NCBI GenBank assembly: GCA_937921775.1
Contig: CAKZUK010000107.1
Location: 1 to 63,910 of the forward strand
Direction of reading: 5' to 3'
DNA from: an uncultured Saprospiraceae bacterium
GTDB lineage: Bacteria; Bacteroidota; Bacteroidia; Chitinophagales; Saprospiraceae
DNA: 63,910 bases
The translations under genes and the position numbers were made by a program. The first letter of the stretch is position 1, and each line of letters begins with the position of its first letter. This document shows positions 46,351-53,893 of this stretch, one piece after another. The notes beneath the pieces are model-generated. The model did no database searches. It had not been told where the DNA came from and was given only the letters and a program-made list of their open reading frames with translations.

Positions 46351-46563
46351 TGAGTTATTATTTTCTTGTGATATAGACCTTCAGCTTTTAAAACGGTCTG
46401 GCTGGATAGATGAATAACGTAAATACTTGATAAAAGTTCAAATGCTTTGGATAGGAAAATTAAACTAAAAAAATAGTGCTAAAAAAGCTCGACATAAAAA
46501 AGCTTATCCACTCAGGCCTTATGTCAAAATATTATGGCTTCTTTATTTCAATTTCATCCACCT

Positions 46564-47403
46564 CTACCCTCTTTCCCTAAGCATTTCTTTCAATTCATTA
46601 ATTTGAACCTTCATTTCCTCTAATCTATCTTCTACTTCTTTGTTATTATCAGAAGTCATTTCATCAACAAAAACTGCGTTCGCTAATGACATTCCAAAAA
46701 TACCTCCTGAAAGCACCACCAAGATAAAATAAAATCTGGTTGCTCCTGCAAAAAGTGAACTAGCGTCTTCACCATACATCTCATCATGTCCTTCGATGAC
46801 TACTTGTGGTATTTCGTTCCAGCCTTCAATGGTAAACAACTGAAAAATATAATACATAGAAACGGCTGGATCATAGAAATATTCAGGAGCTACATCAGAA
46901 TAAAAATGACAGGTAAAAAGCGCCAAAATGAAATTCAAAAAGATCAATGCAATCATAACAAATACAGAGGCTTTTAATGCCCGACTAAGTCCAACCATTA
47001 TGATTTCCATTCGAGGTATAAATGATAGGAAACGAAACAGTCGAACCATCCTACCTAGTCTCAATATTTTCACAAATGAAGTATGAGGTGCAGCAAAGAA
47101 TGGAATAAACGAAAGTAAGGCTGGTAAGCTTACCACCACGATAAAAAAGTCAAACACATTCCAATTGTCCTTAAAGTAGGTTTTAAATCCCAAATGTTTG
47201 ATTTTTACAATAGCTTCAATCAAAAATACAAGCACGAATATGAGGTCAACGTACTCTAGTCCTTTGTAAAGACTATGGTTAGCCTCATGAATTTGAGGAA
47301 AATATAACAAGAAAATTATGATGGAATTTATGGCAATAGCCATCATCATATTTTTTTCATTTATGAAAAATTGCTTAAACATGCTGTTGGTTTTTTTAGA
47401 CAT
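46564..47403 (-). CDS. Voltage-gated cation channel, bacterial NaV (BacNav) type
   Basis: 279 residues, one six-helix unit. The S4 segment carries an arginine every third residue (R115, R118, R121, R124 in KILRLGRMVRLFRFLS). The pore has the filter TIEGWNE (T191, E193, W195), resembling the TLESWS sodium filter of NaChBac. The C-terminus is a helical bundle ending in a coiled coil (EVEDRLEEMKVQINELKEML), the tetramerisation element of BacNav. Four subunits would form a depolarisation-gated Na+ (or Ca2+) channel in the inner membrane, perhaps linked to sodium-driven motility or pH. It lies on the same strand as the acyltransferase, after a leader hairpin overlapping its ATG. Confidence 0.93.
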   Translation of the reverse strand: MSKKTNSMFKQFFINEKNMMMAIAINSIIIFLLYFPQIHEANHSLYKGLEYVDLIFVLVFLIEAIVKIKHLGFKTYFKDNWNVFDFFIVVVSLPALLSFIPFFAAPHTSFVKILRLGRMVRLFRFLSFIPRMEIIMVGLSRALKASVFVMIALIFLNFILALFTCHFYSDVAPEYFYDPAVSMYYIFQLFTIEGWNEIPQVVIEGHDEMYGEDASSLFAGATRFYFILVVLSGGIFGMSLANAVFVDEMTSDNNKEVEDRLEEMKVQINELKEMLRERG

Positions 47404-47443
47404 TGTTTTAAGTTATCGATCTTCGGAAGATAACTTAAAACAA
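47403..47443 (-). promoter_or_regulatory. Perfect 15-bp hairpin at the channel start codon
   Basis: TTGTTTTAAGTTATC (47403-47417) and its perfect complement at 47429-47443, with a short inner ATCTTCGGAAGAT. On the transcript the 3' arm ends within the first base of the ATG, so the start would be occluded; a later ATG at 47382 lies outside it. It follows the PlsB-like stop by 28 bases and could also act in transcription termination, although no T-run follows. Confidence 0.7.
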
Positions 47444-47471
47444 GTCAATATTGGTTGTTGGCGAATCCAAC

Positions 47472-49214
47472 CTAATCTACAAATATTAAGTTAAACTGAG
47501 ACCAGTTTACTTTTTTCTGTAAATTGAACGTATCTAATCTGTTGTGGTAATAGAATAATAGTGAGAAATTCTCACTGATAATATTCTCTTCTTTATTGAA
47601 TCTAAGGGGTTTCTGTGCATGATAATTTCCGACTCTGGAAACACCTTCATTTACGATCAATTCAACACTATCTCGAATTGTTTTTGATAAGCGAATTTCC
47701 TGGTTTGCTTCCATTTCTATCAATACATCTCTAAGGGCAGATACTGCTGCGTTTACTGTTTCTCTTTCAAATATATAGTCCTCCGTAGGTAATCTTAGCA
47801 ATCCATAAATATCAAGGTTACTATTTTTTGCGCGAAGCAAATTGAAAATAACGAATGCAATCAGATGAGAGCTTAGCACGATATTATCTTTGTGAAAACG
47901 ATCTACAATCTTATCTCCCAAAATTTTGGTGTACTCATTATCACGTTGTAAGTCCTTCTTAATTTCGCCATCTGAAAGAAAATAATCTCTTACATTTATC
48001 TTCTGATTATTTTTATCATAACTGTCTCCATTTTGATCTACAAAATTACCTAAGACATCTAGTGGTTGTCCAAAAGACAAGGATATATCGGAGCTTTTTG
48101 AGAATAGTTTCCACAAAAATCGCAACACTTTTCTTCGGCTATAGGTATGATCTTTTTTTAAGTATAATTCCTTTCCTGTTTTTTGCAAATGTTGCTCAAT
48201 CATAAATTCAGCCTCCAACACCATGTCGTATCCAAGAATCAATGGAACGATAAATACCTTATCGTCTTTTCCTTTTTGGTAATTGATTCGTTGAGCTCCT
48301 ACTGCCGTTCCGAGTAATCCAAGTTTGGTTCTTGTTTCTAAAGCACCGGACCGAGTACGGGTACCTCCAGGGAAAAACAGTGAGTTGGTACCTTTCTGAA
48401 TCGACAAGTTAGACATCGATTTTAAGGTTTCTAAATAGATTGGATTCTTCTTTCGGCGATCGACTCGATATGCACCAAGTCGATTCATAAAATAAGCGGT
48501 ATAGCCAGTATTGTATAAATTCAATCCGGCTCCATATGAAAATGAAGGTAATCCCATAATGGAGTCCATTGCATAGCCAACCAGAATTGAATCTAGGTTA
48601 CTAAAGTGTGTTGGTACCACCACGACTGTTCCCTTTGCCATAAGTGAGCGAACTGTCTCCACATTACCACTCACTCGTAGTCGCTCGTACAGGCGATATT
48701 TTGCGCTATATACACGACTTAAATTTCGTGCAGCTGCAGTGTTCAACAATCGATGAAAAAAGGATCGTAAAAACCGTTGTGCAAATCGAAAGGTTTTAAT
48801 TTTAAACGTACCTACTATTTCTTCTGAATATCGATTAATAATTTTAGCTAATAATTTTTCATTATTAATCTTGGCATCTGCCTCCTCCTTATCCAAAGAT
48901 TTGGCAACCAATTCCTTTCTGATTTTTTTCCAAAAAACTGTATCGTTTGGTGGATCAACTTTCCAGGGCTCTTCCTTGATACGAATGAGTTCCTGATATA
49001 TAGTTTTGGCAATCATATCAGTAACCTTAGAAGCTGGTTGCGACATAAGACGATCTAAGGAAAATTCATTAATTTCTTTAATGAAACCATCTCTATCCTT
49101 GTGCAATTTATAAATTGGCCAGTCAGCAATATCAGGAATAACTGGAGGATAGACCGCTTTGTTATCTTGAGCTTTACCCACGGGAAAGTTTATTTGTTTT
49201 GTCAAAAAATGCAT
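47472..49214 (-). CDS. PlsB-like glycerol-3-phosphate / lysophospholipid acyltransferase
   Basis: 580 residues. The acyltransferase core has the catalytic HxxxxD motif H203-D208 (PTHFSNLDSI), followed by YFMNRLGAYRVDRR, and FFPGGTRTRSGALET, matching the PlsB/GPAT block order. The first 170 residues form a helical front domain and the C-terminal 230 residues a PlsB-like tail. It transfers acyl chains to glycerol-3-phosphate or lysophosphatidate at the membrane. Its start codon lies 41 bases inside the upstream engB gene, so the two genes are translationally coupled. The ATG at 49214 is the only reasonable start. The shared operon is unexpected functionally and probably is only packing. Confidence 0.88.
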   Translation of the reverse strand: MHFLTKQINFPVGKAQDNKAVYPPVIPDIADWPIYKLHKDRDGFIKEINEFSLDRLMSQPASKVTDMIAKTIYQELIRIKEEPWKVDPPNDTVFWKKIRKELVAKSLDKEEADAKINNEKLLAKIINRYSEEIVGTFKIKTFRFAQRFLRSFFHRLLNTAAARNLSRVYSAKYRLYERLRVSGNVETVRSLMAKGTVVVVPTHFSNLDSILVGYAMDSIMGLPSFSYGAGLNLYNTGYTAYFMNRLGAYRVDRRKKNPIYLETLKSMSNLSIQKGTNSLFFPGGTRTRSGALETRTKLGLLGTAVGAQRINYQKGKDDKVFIVPLILGYDMVLEAEFMIEQHLQKTGKELYLKKDHTYSRRKVLRFLWKLFSKSSDISLSFGQPLDVLGNFVDQNGDSYDKNNQKINVRDYFLSDGEIKKDLQRDNEYTKILGDKIVDRFHKDNIVLSSHLIAFVIFNLLRAKNSNLDIYGLLRLPTEDYIFERETVNAAVSALRDVLIEMEANQEIRLSKTIRDSVELIVNEGVSRVGNYHAQKPLRFNKEENIISENFSLLFYYHNRLDTFNLQKKVNWSQFNLIFVD

Positions 49215-49776
49215 ACAACTCTTCCTTGCCTATTTCTTCGTTTGCTGAAGTTATAAAATACTGAGGCATATCGTTCCAGTATTTCATGAGCTCATTTTTG
49301 AATCGTTGTATATTCGCATTCAGAGCATTCTTTTTTAACCGATCTGCCTTTGTAAAAACAATAACAAAAGGTACTTGTTCTTGTCCCAACCAATTAATAA
49401 ATTCTATATCAATTAGTTGTGGTGGAATATTACTATCGATCAAAACCATTGCTGACATCAAGGTTTCACGATGCATCAGATAGATCTGAATCATCTTCTC
49501 CCAATCTGCTCGCTTGTTTTTAGAAATTTTTGCGTAACCATATCCTGGTAAATCGACAATATACCATTCTTCGTCAACGAGATAAAAATTCAGGCTTTGC
49601 GTTTTACCGGGTGTTTTGGATACTCTAGCCAAACTTATCCTATCGGTGAGCATGTTGATCAAAGAAGATTTACCTACGTTCGATCTTCCGATAAACGCGT
49701 ATTCTGGAAAACCAGTTTTTGGGCAGAGTGATTCCTTCGGGAAACTGCCCATGTATTCTGCATTATTTATTTTCAT
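49174..49776 (-). CDS. engB: Ribosome-biogenesis GTPase EngB (YsxC)
   Basis: 200 residues from the ATG at 49776; a GTG further upstream at 49803 adds nine residues and is less likely. Small TRAFAC GTPase required for late 50S ribosome assembly. G motifs: G1 GRSNVGKSS (30-38), G2 with SKTPGKTQSLNFY, G3 DLPGYGYAKIS, G4 TKADR, G5 TSANEE. The length is standard. It overlaps the acyltransferase gene by 41 bases. Confidence 0.95.
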   Translation of the reverse strand: MKINNAEYMGSFPKESLCPKTGFPEYAFIGRSNVGKSSLINMLTDRISLARVSKTPGKTQSLNFYLVDEEWYIVDLPGYGYAKISKNKRADWEKMIQIYLMHRETLMSAMVLIDSNIPPQLIDIEFINWLGQEQVPFVIVFTKADRLKKNALNANIQRFKNELMKYWNDMPQYFITSANEEIGKEELYAFFDKTNKLSRG

Positions 49777-49927
49777 TATTGTTTTATCCTTTTGGAATGG
49801 CACTTTAGTATTTTAAATAAATTGCCAGTTTTTAATTTCGGTTTTTATTCAAATTCGTTTCCTTGTGATCTCAGTTTTTATGCCAGTGATAATTGTGGTT
49901 TCACTCAAGATTCCAAGTCTCTTTTAC

Positions 49928-49957
49928 ATTCTAATTCAAATCTTCATTCTCATTCAT
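49928..49957. repeat. ATTCNN hexamer-phased simple repeat
   Basis: Five consecutive hexamers: ATTCTA, ATTCAA, ATCTTC, ATTCTC, ATTCAT. The same degenerate unit makes the run at 55016-55057, and the family is not a perfect microsatellite. Confidence 0.7.
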
Positions 49958-50126
49958 CTCCTCTCCCCTAGTCAGAAATGCCAAATTTAAGGAAATGCGC
50001 GACGACATAGGGGTTTCTTCCAATTAAATACGTCTTATAGTTGAAAAATCATTGAGAAATCTTGTTGAGAAAATTCCGTCTGAGTAAAATTTTTGTTTAC
50101 TATTTTATTTTCACAGCTAATTTGTC

Positions 50127-50148
50127 CTTAAGTCAGCGCTGACTTAAG
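50127..50148. promoter_or_regulatory. Perfect 22-bp palindrome upstream of the small OM barrel
   Basis: CTTAAGTCAGC (50127-50137) is followed directly by its exact reverse complement (50138-50148), with no spacer. It lies 137 bases before the barrel gene's ATG at 50286 and suits a dimeric regulator's operator. Confidence 0.65.
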
Positions 50149-50285
50149 TGATTAGCCTTATTTGGAGGTCATAAGCAATGGTCTAGTTCAATTAAAAAAT
50201 TGTTAATCAACATATCAATGAAATCAAAGCTATATTCTCATCGTTACCTCTAAAAGCTAATTAATCAACCTAAAATCCACTAGCC

Positions 50286-50921
50286 ATGAAGAACTTAATA
50301 ATCCTTGCAATCGCCCTGTTTACCTTTCAAGTAGCAAATGCACAGGTCAAAATTGGTCTAAAAGCAGGAATGAGTACCTCTGATATAAGTACCAAGCAAC
50401 TAGCGATTCGAAATTTAGATAATGTAAAAACCCTTGGTTTGTCTATCGAAGATGCCAGTTATGGTTTCCACTTTGGAATTGTAACCCAAGCAAAAATTGG
50501 CGCTTTCTTTATACAACCTGAGCTATTACTCAATACAACTCAAGTCGACTATGTGTTGGAAGAGTTTGGAGAAGGACAAGTTGCCAGACGATTGCTAACT
50601 GATAAATATCACAATCTTGACATTCCAGTTTTGCTGGGTTTAAAATTTGGTCCATTGAGGTTACAAGCCGGCCCAGTTGCACACATGCATTTGGGGAGTA
50701 ACTCAGAGTTGGATGACGTTGATGGATTGGATTTTGATTTTGACAAATGGACCTATGGATATCAAACCGGTATTGGCCTTGATGTATGGAAATTGATGCT
50801 GGATGTACGTTATGAAGGAAACTTCAACAATCTGGGAGATGGTATCACATTCCTGGATCGAGACTTTAGTTTTGATGAACGTCCAGGTAAGTTAATCGCT
50901 AGTTTGTCTTATACTTTCTAG
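50286..50921 (+). CDS. PorT-like outer-membrane beta-barrel protein
   Basis: 211 residues. Signal peptide MKNLIILAIALFTFQVANAQ, then amphipathic strands with alternating hydrophobic residues (KIGLKAGMSTSDIS, YGFHFGIVTQAKIGAFFIQPELLLNT, GPLRLQAGPVAHMHLGS) and a C-terminal strand ending LIASLSYTF with the aromatic barrel signature. This is the OMP_b-brl_2/PorT-like family; the known PorT takes part in T9SS biogenesis, but this short general family is used for many envelope functions. It is monocistronic, with a palindrome as possible operator upstream. No catalytic feature. Confidence 0.8.
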   Translation: MKNLIILAIALFTFQVANAQVKIGLKAGMSTSDISTKQLAIRNLDNVKTLGLSIEDASYGFHFGIVTQAKIGAFFIQPELLLNTTQVDYVLEEFGEGQVARRLLTDKYHNLDIPVLLGLKFGPLRLQAGPVAHMHLGSNSELDDVDGLDFDFDKWTYGYQTGIGLDVWKLMLDVRYEGNFNNLGDGITFLDRDFSFDERPGKLIASLSYTF

Positions 50922-51459
50922 GCTTTAAAGAACCAAGAATATAGATATCTTCAAAAAAGTCGCAAGAGTTTAGTCAAAAAAACTACTTGGTATCAAACCA
51001 ATATTTTATTTTGAATAAGCTTCTGCGATTTTTTTGTTTACAGAATAAATTACATAACTTCGGCCTATCAAAAATCGGTGTGAATATCCTTTTCGCACTT
51101 TTCCATTTTCCTAAGAACCCGACATTAAAAAATTATTTCTATTGAGGAGTCCTCAATAGTTGTACGATATTTTATTGCCATTAGCCAAAGAAAAAAAGCC
51201 TCTCAATACCAAAGGATGCCGTCTTTTTTTTACACACATGAGGCCTATCCCGGCACCGTTTAAAATGCTGCTGCAAAGTTTACTTTGTAGCAGCTATATG
51301 TCTTTCTCATAAGCCCGCCTTCAATTATTTCAGCTAAGCAATCTTCCTCGCTATTTTATCTTTACCATATCTTATACCTATATTGCGCGGATAAGGTTGG
51401 TGCCATATGCTGGTTAACCAATATAGTTAATAATAGACTCAGAGAAAGCAATATTTTAG
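50922..51459. other. Intergenic region with two small palindromes
   Basis: 538 bases. It contains a perfect 21-base palindrome (10-base arms CTATTGAGGA, one-base centre; 51139-51159) and a hairpin with GCTGCTGCAAAG (51267-51278) against CTTTGTAGCAGC (51283-51294). No gene or simple repeat was found. Confidence 0.6.
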
Positions 51460-52542
51460 ATGGAAATACAAAAGGGAAAATACAAGATTGAACGACATGA
51501 TTTATCAAATGACAAATCATTAAGACCTTGGAGTGCTGCTGATGAATATCTTTTGCAATCCTTTTCCCAAATAGAGCATCCCCCTAGTAATCTTTGTATT
51601 TACAATGATCGCTTTGGTTTTTTGGCTTGTTATCTTCATTCAATTGAGCCAAGGATTATACTTAGCCAAAAGAGTCAGGAGAAAGCGATACGTTCCAACC
51701 TAAAAGCGAATAGACTTCCTTTACTTAATTTCTCTGATCCACTTGCAGCACTTGACCGTAAGATGGACTTTGCTATACTTAAGGTACCGAAATCATTGGC
51801 GCTCTTCCAACTTTTCTTAGAGCAAATCGTTCACAACTCTTCTAAAAATGTAACGGTGATCTGTGCATTTATGACTCGTCATTTTAGTCCTAAGTTAGTA
51901 GAAATAGCAGCGCAATATTTTGAAGTTACAGAACAAAGTAAGGCTTTGAAAAAGGCCAGATTACTTACCTTGACTAAAAAGAGAAAGACGGCCAAAAAAA
52001 TATTGACTACGACTTTAAATTATAATGATCAGGATTACCAGCAATACGGAGGTGTTTTTTCTGGTGAGCATATAGATTATGCTACTCAGTATCTCTTAGA
52101 GCATGTCCAAATTAAAGACACAGATAAACTCGTATTGGATTTAGCTTCGGGCAATGGAGTTATTGGTAATGAAATTTACAAACAAGTTCCTGATGCTGAA
52201 ATACATTTGATGGATGACGCTTTTCTTGCTGTTGCCTCTGCCAAGCTGAATGTCCAAGGTGAGAACATTCATCATCACTTCAATAATGATTTTTCAATTT
52301 TTAAGCCTGATTATTTTGATTTGATTGTAACTAATCCTCCTTTTCATTTTGAGTATGAGATCAATATACAGATCCCAATTGCTTTGTTTAAACAGTGTCG
52401 TCGATGCTTGAAGGAAACTGGGAGTTTTCAATTAGTGGCGAACCGACATTTAAATTATCGGGTGCATTTGGAGCCTTTGTTTTCGACAGTTGAGGTACTC
52501 GCTGAGAACGATAAGTTTATTGTTTATTCTTGCTCTAAATAA
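51460..52542 (+). CDS. RlmG/RsmC-type class I rRNA methyltransferase
   Basis: 360 residues, two tandem Rossmann-like halves as in RlmG/RsmC: a degenerate N-terminal copy (1-170) and the catalytic C-terminal copy. Motif I is LVLDLASGNGVIGNEI, motif IV is VTNPPFH with N292-P-P-F295, typical of N2-guanine methylation in rRNA. RlmG modifies G1835 of 23S rRNA; the architecture and length (378 in E. coli) favour RlmG over the 16S enzyme RsmC, but the base target cannot be proven from sequence. It is a single cytosolic gene. Confidence 0.85.
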   Translation: MEIQKGKYKIERHDLSNDKSLRPWSAADEYLLQSFSQIEHPPSNLCIYNDRFGFLACYLHSIEPRIILSQKSQEKAIRSNLKANRLPLLNFSDPLAALDRKMDFAILKVPKSLALFQLFLEQIVHNSSKNVTVICAFMTRHFSPKLVEIAAQYFEVTEQSKALKKARLLTLTKKRKTAKKILTTTLNYNDQDYQQYGGVFSGEHIDYATQYLLEHVQIKDTDKLVLDLASGNGVIGNEIYKQVPDAEIHLMDDAFLAVASAKLNVQGENIHHHFNNDFSIFKPDYFDLIVTNPPFHFEYEINIQIPIALFKQCRRCLKETGSFQLVANRHLNYRVHLEPLFSTVEVLAENDKFIVYSCSK

Positions 52543-52606
52543 TTATAATTGAACCTTGCTTATTTCATTTCCCGTTTTTAGAATTATTTAATTCGCTTAT
52601 TACGGA

Positions 52607-52687
52607 ATACCATAAAGTGTGTCATCTTCATTCGCGTACGCTTTAATCTTTAAAGGAAGACCTTCGCATTGACACACTTTATGGTAT
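52607..52687. repeat. Perfect 18-bp inverted repeat with a 45-base loop
   Basis: ATACCATAAAGTGTGTCA (52607-52624) and its exact complement at 52670-52687. The loop contains GCGTACGC. It begins 65 bases after the RlmG-like stop and lies just beyond the end of a decayed minus-strand frame (52705-52919). Confidence 0.8.
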
Positions 52688-52704
52688 AATCTAGTTTATT
52701 CCCA

Positions 52705-52919
52705 TTAGTACTCCCCTTTCTGCTTTTCTTTTCTAAGTCCCATCATCATGCTGTAGCTATTTTTATTCTTTTGGTATGTTCATCATCACTTGGTTAAACG
52801 TCTTCGCTTCCTCTTCTAAAGGTGTTTCTTCGACGAATGTTCCCCTACCTTAAACCAATCGTAATCTTTATAATCCTCGTACTTGTATGCTTCTTTTCAT
52901 ATACCACCTCTCTATTCAT
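52705..52919 (-). pseudogene. Frameshifted relic of a small unknown gene
   Basis: On the minus strand three successive open segments in different frames read, in order, MNREVVYEK, then EAYKYEDYKDYDWFKVG, then TFVEETPLEEEAKTFNQVMM and NSYSMMMGLRKEKQKGEY before a stop. Joining them needs single-base shifts in A- and G-runs (AAAA near 52898, GGGG near 52860). The joined protein would be about 70 residues, acidic in the middle. A -7-like TACTTTTG precedes the ATG. I do not recognise the family; the reading as a decayed gene rests only on frame continuity and protein-like composition. Confidence 0.4.
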
Positions 52920-52989
52920 TTTACAAAAGTATTCCGTATTATTGTTTACCCTTTGTTCTTGAATTAAAAACTAAAAGAAAAAATACCCT

Positions 52990-53270
52990 ATGTCTAAATC
53001 CCTATTCTCATCTAGCCTATTCTTCCTACTTTTCTTAAATCTTACTTTCGCACAGGGTCTAAGTATTTGCAATTTTCTGTTCAGTTGCCGCAGGTTGAAA
53101 GATCCTTTATTTCCTTATTCGATTCTATGGGGAAGTTGATTCACCGGGAATTGTTTGATTCGAAATTTATTAATGAAGCTATAGATATTAGCAAATTGGT
53201 AGATGGGGTTTATTATTTGTACTTTCAAACTTCGGAAGGTATTAAGATCCAATCCTTTGTTAAAATGTGA
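52990..53270 (+). pseudogene. T9SS protein relic: signal peptide joined out of frame to a sorting domain
   Basis: An ATG at 52990 begins a good signal peptide (MSKSLFSSSLFFLLFLNLTF, then AQ) in one frame. About 20 codons later a different frame carries the last 70 residues of a type A T9SS sorting domain (YLQFSVQLPQVERSFISLFD, SMGKLIHREL, DISKLVDGVYYLYF, and the final IQSFVKM) to the stop at 53270. The passenger and the PNP motif that normally starts the sorting domain are missing, so the gene looks like the product of an internal deletion plus frameshift. It still keeps its own terminator at 53277-53322. The intact protein is not in the window. Confidence 0.75.
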
Positions 53271-53276
53271 AATCAG

Positions 53277-53322
53277 AAGTCGTCTCAGATTGGATTGTCA
53301 TTCATTTTGAGACGGCTTTTTT
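53277..53322 (+). terminator. Terminator retained by the first T9SS relic
   Basis: AAGTCGTCTCA (53277-53287) pairs with TGAGACGGCTT (53308-53318) with one G-U pair, followed by T's. Confidence 0.8.
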
Positions 53323-53418
53323 AATGTCCCTCATGGATTGTTCTTTATCCCTTCAAAGACCACCTTCTGCTTTGCCCGCCTACCTTATATTCAAAACTCA
53401 TAACTTTCAGCCTCTTCT

Positions 53419-53630
53419 GTTAAGGTAGCCAGCCGTATAGCTTTGGAATGGCTGATAATACGGAGGTTTTGATTTTTAATCAATTGGGTATGCTTATTCA
53501 TCAGGAAACCACTAATGACTCAATTCTGAGTATTGATATTTCAGATGACAAATTTAGCAACGGCTTATATTTAGTACAAGCTAAACAAGCTACTACTCAA
53601 ACTTCAAAACGACTAATGATTACTAAATAA
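53419..53630 (+). pseudogene. Second T9SS sorting-domain relic
   Basis: Codons VKVASRIALE (53419-53448) lead, with a one-base frameshift at GAATGG, into MADNTEVLIFNQLGMLIHQE and DDKFSNGLYLVQAKQATTQ before the stop: a type A T9SS sorting domain missing everything upstream. It could be read as a separate 60-residue protein starting at ATG 53448, but it has no signal peptide and lacks the PNP start of the domain. A terminator follows at 53658-53691. It lies 150 bases after the first relic. Confidence 0.65.
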
Positions 53631-53657
53631 TAAAATCCAAAAAGAACTACACATAAT

Positions 53658-53691
53658 AAATTGGCCACTTGATTAGTCAGGTGGTCAATTT
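53658..53691 (+). terminator. Terminator of the second T9SS relic
   Basis: AAATTGGCCACTTGA (53658-53672) pairs with TCAGGTGGTCAATTT (53677-53691) with two G-U pairs and a 4-base loop. Few T's follow, so its strength is moderate. Confidence 0.6.
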
Positions 53692-53893
53692 ATTTGATAC
53701 TTAGATTCGGCAATTTGTTAGCCAATCAAGGCATTAAAAAATTTTGAAGCTAATTTCTAAATGACTCTCTTCTTTATTGATGGCCACCTACTGAACCTTC
53801 TGTAAACCTAAGCACTCCTAAGCTAATACTTACCTCTAGGCAAAGCAAGCTTATTCCGAAGCTCCCCATCACCACTTTACTTCTATTCTCACA

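Larger units (their letters stand above)
49777..50285. other. Intergenic region with hexamer repeats and a perfect palindrome
   Basis: 509 bases between the divergent engB and the small barrel gene. It contains the hexamer run at 49928-49957 and the 22-base palindrome at 50127-50148, both listed separately. No gene was seen. Confidence 0.6.

Noticed and set aside
53448..53630. 60-residue protein taken as an independent gene
   Set aside because: It lacks a signal peptide and the start of the sorting domain, and codons upstream continue the same domain in another frame, so it is listed as a relic.
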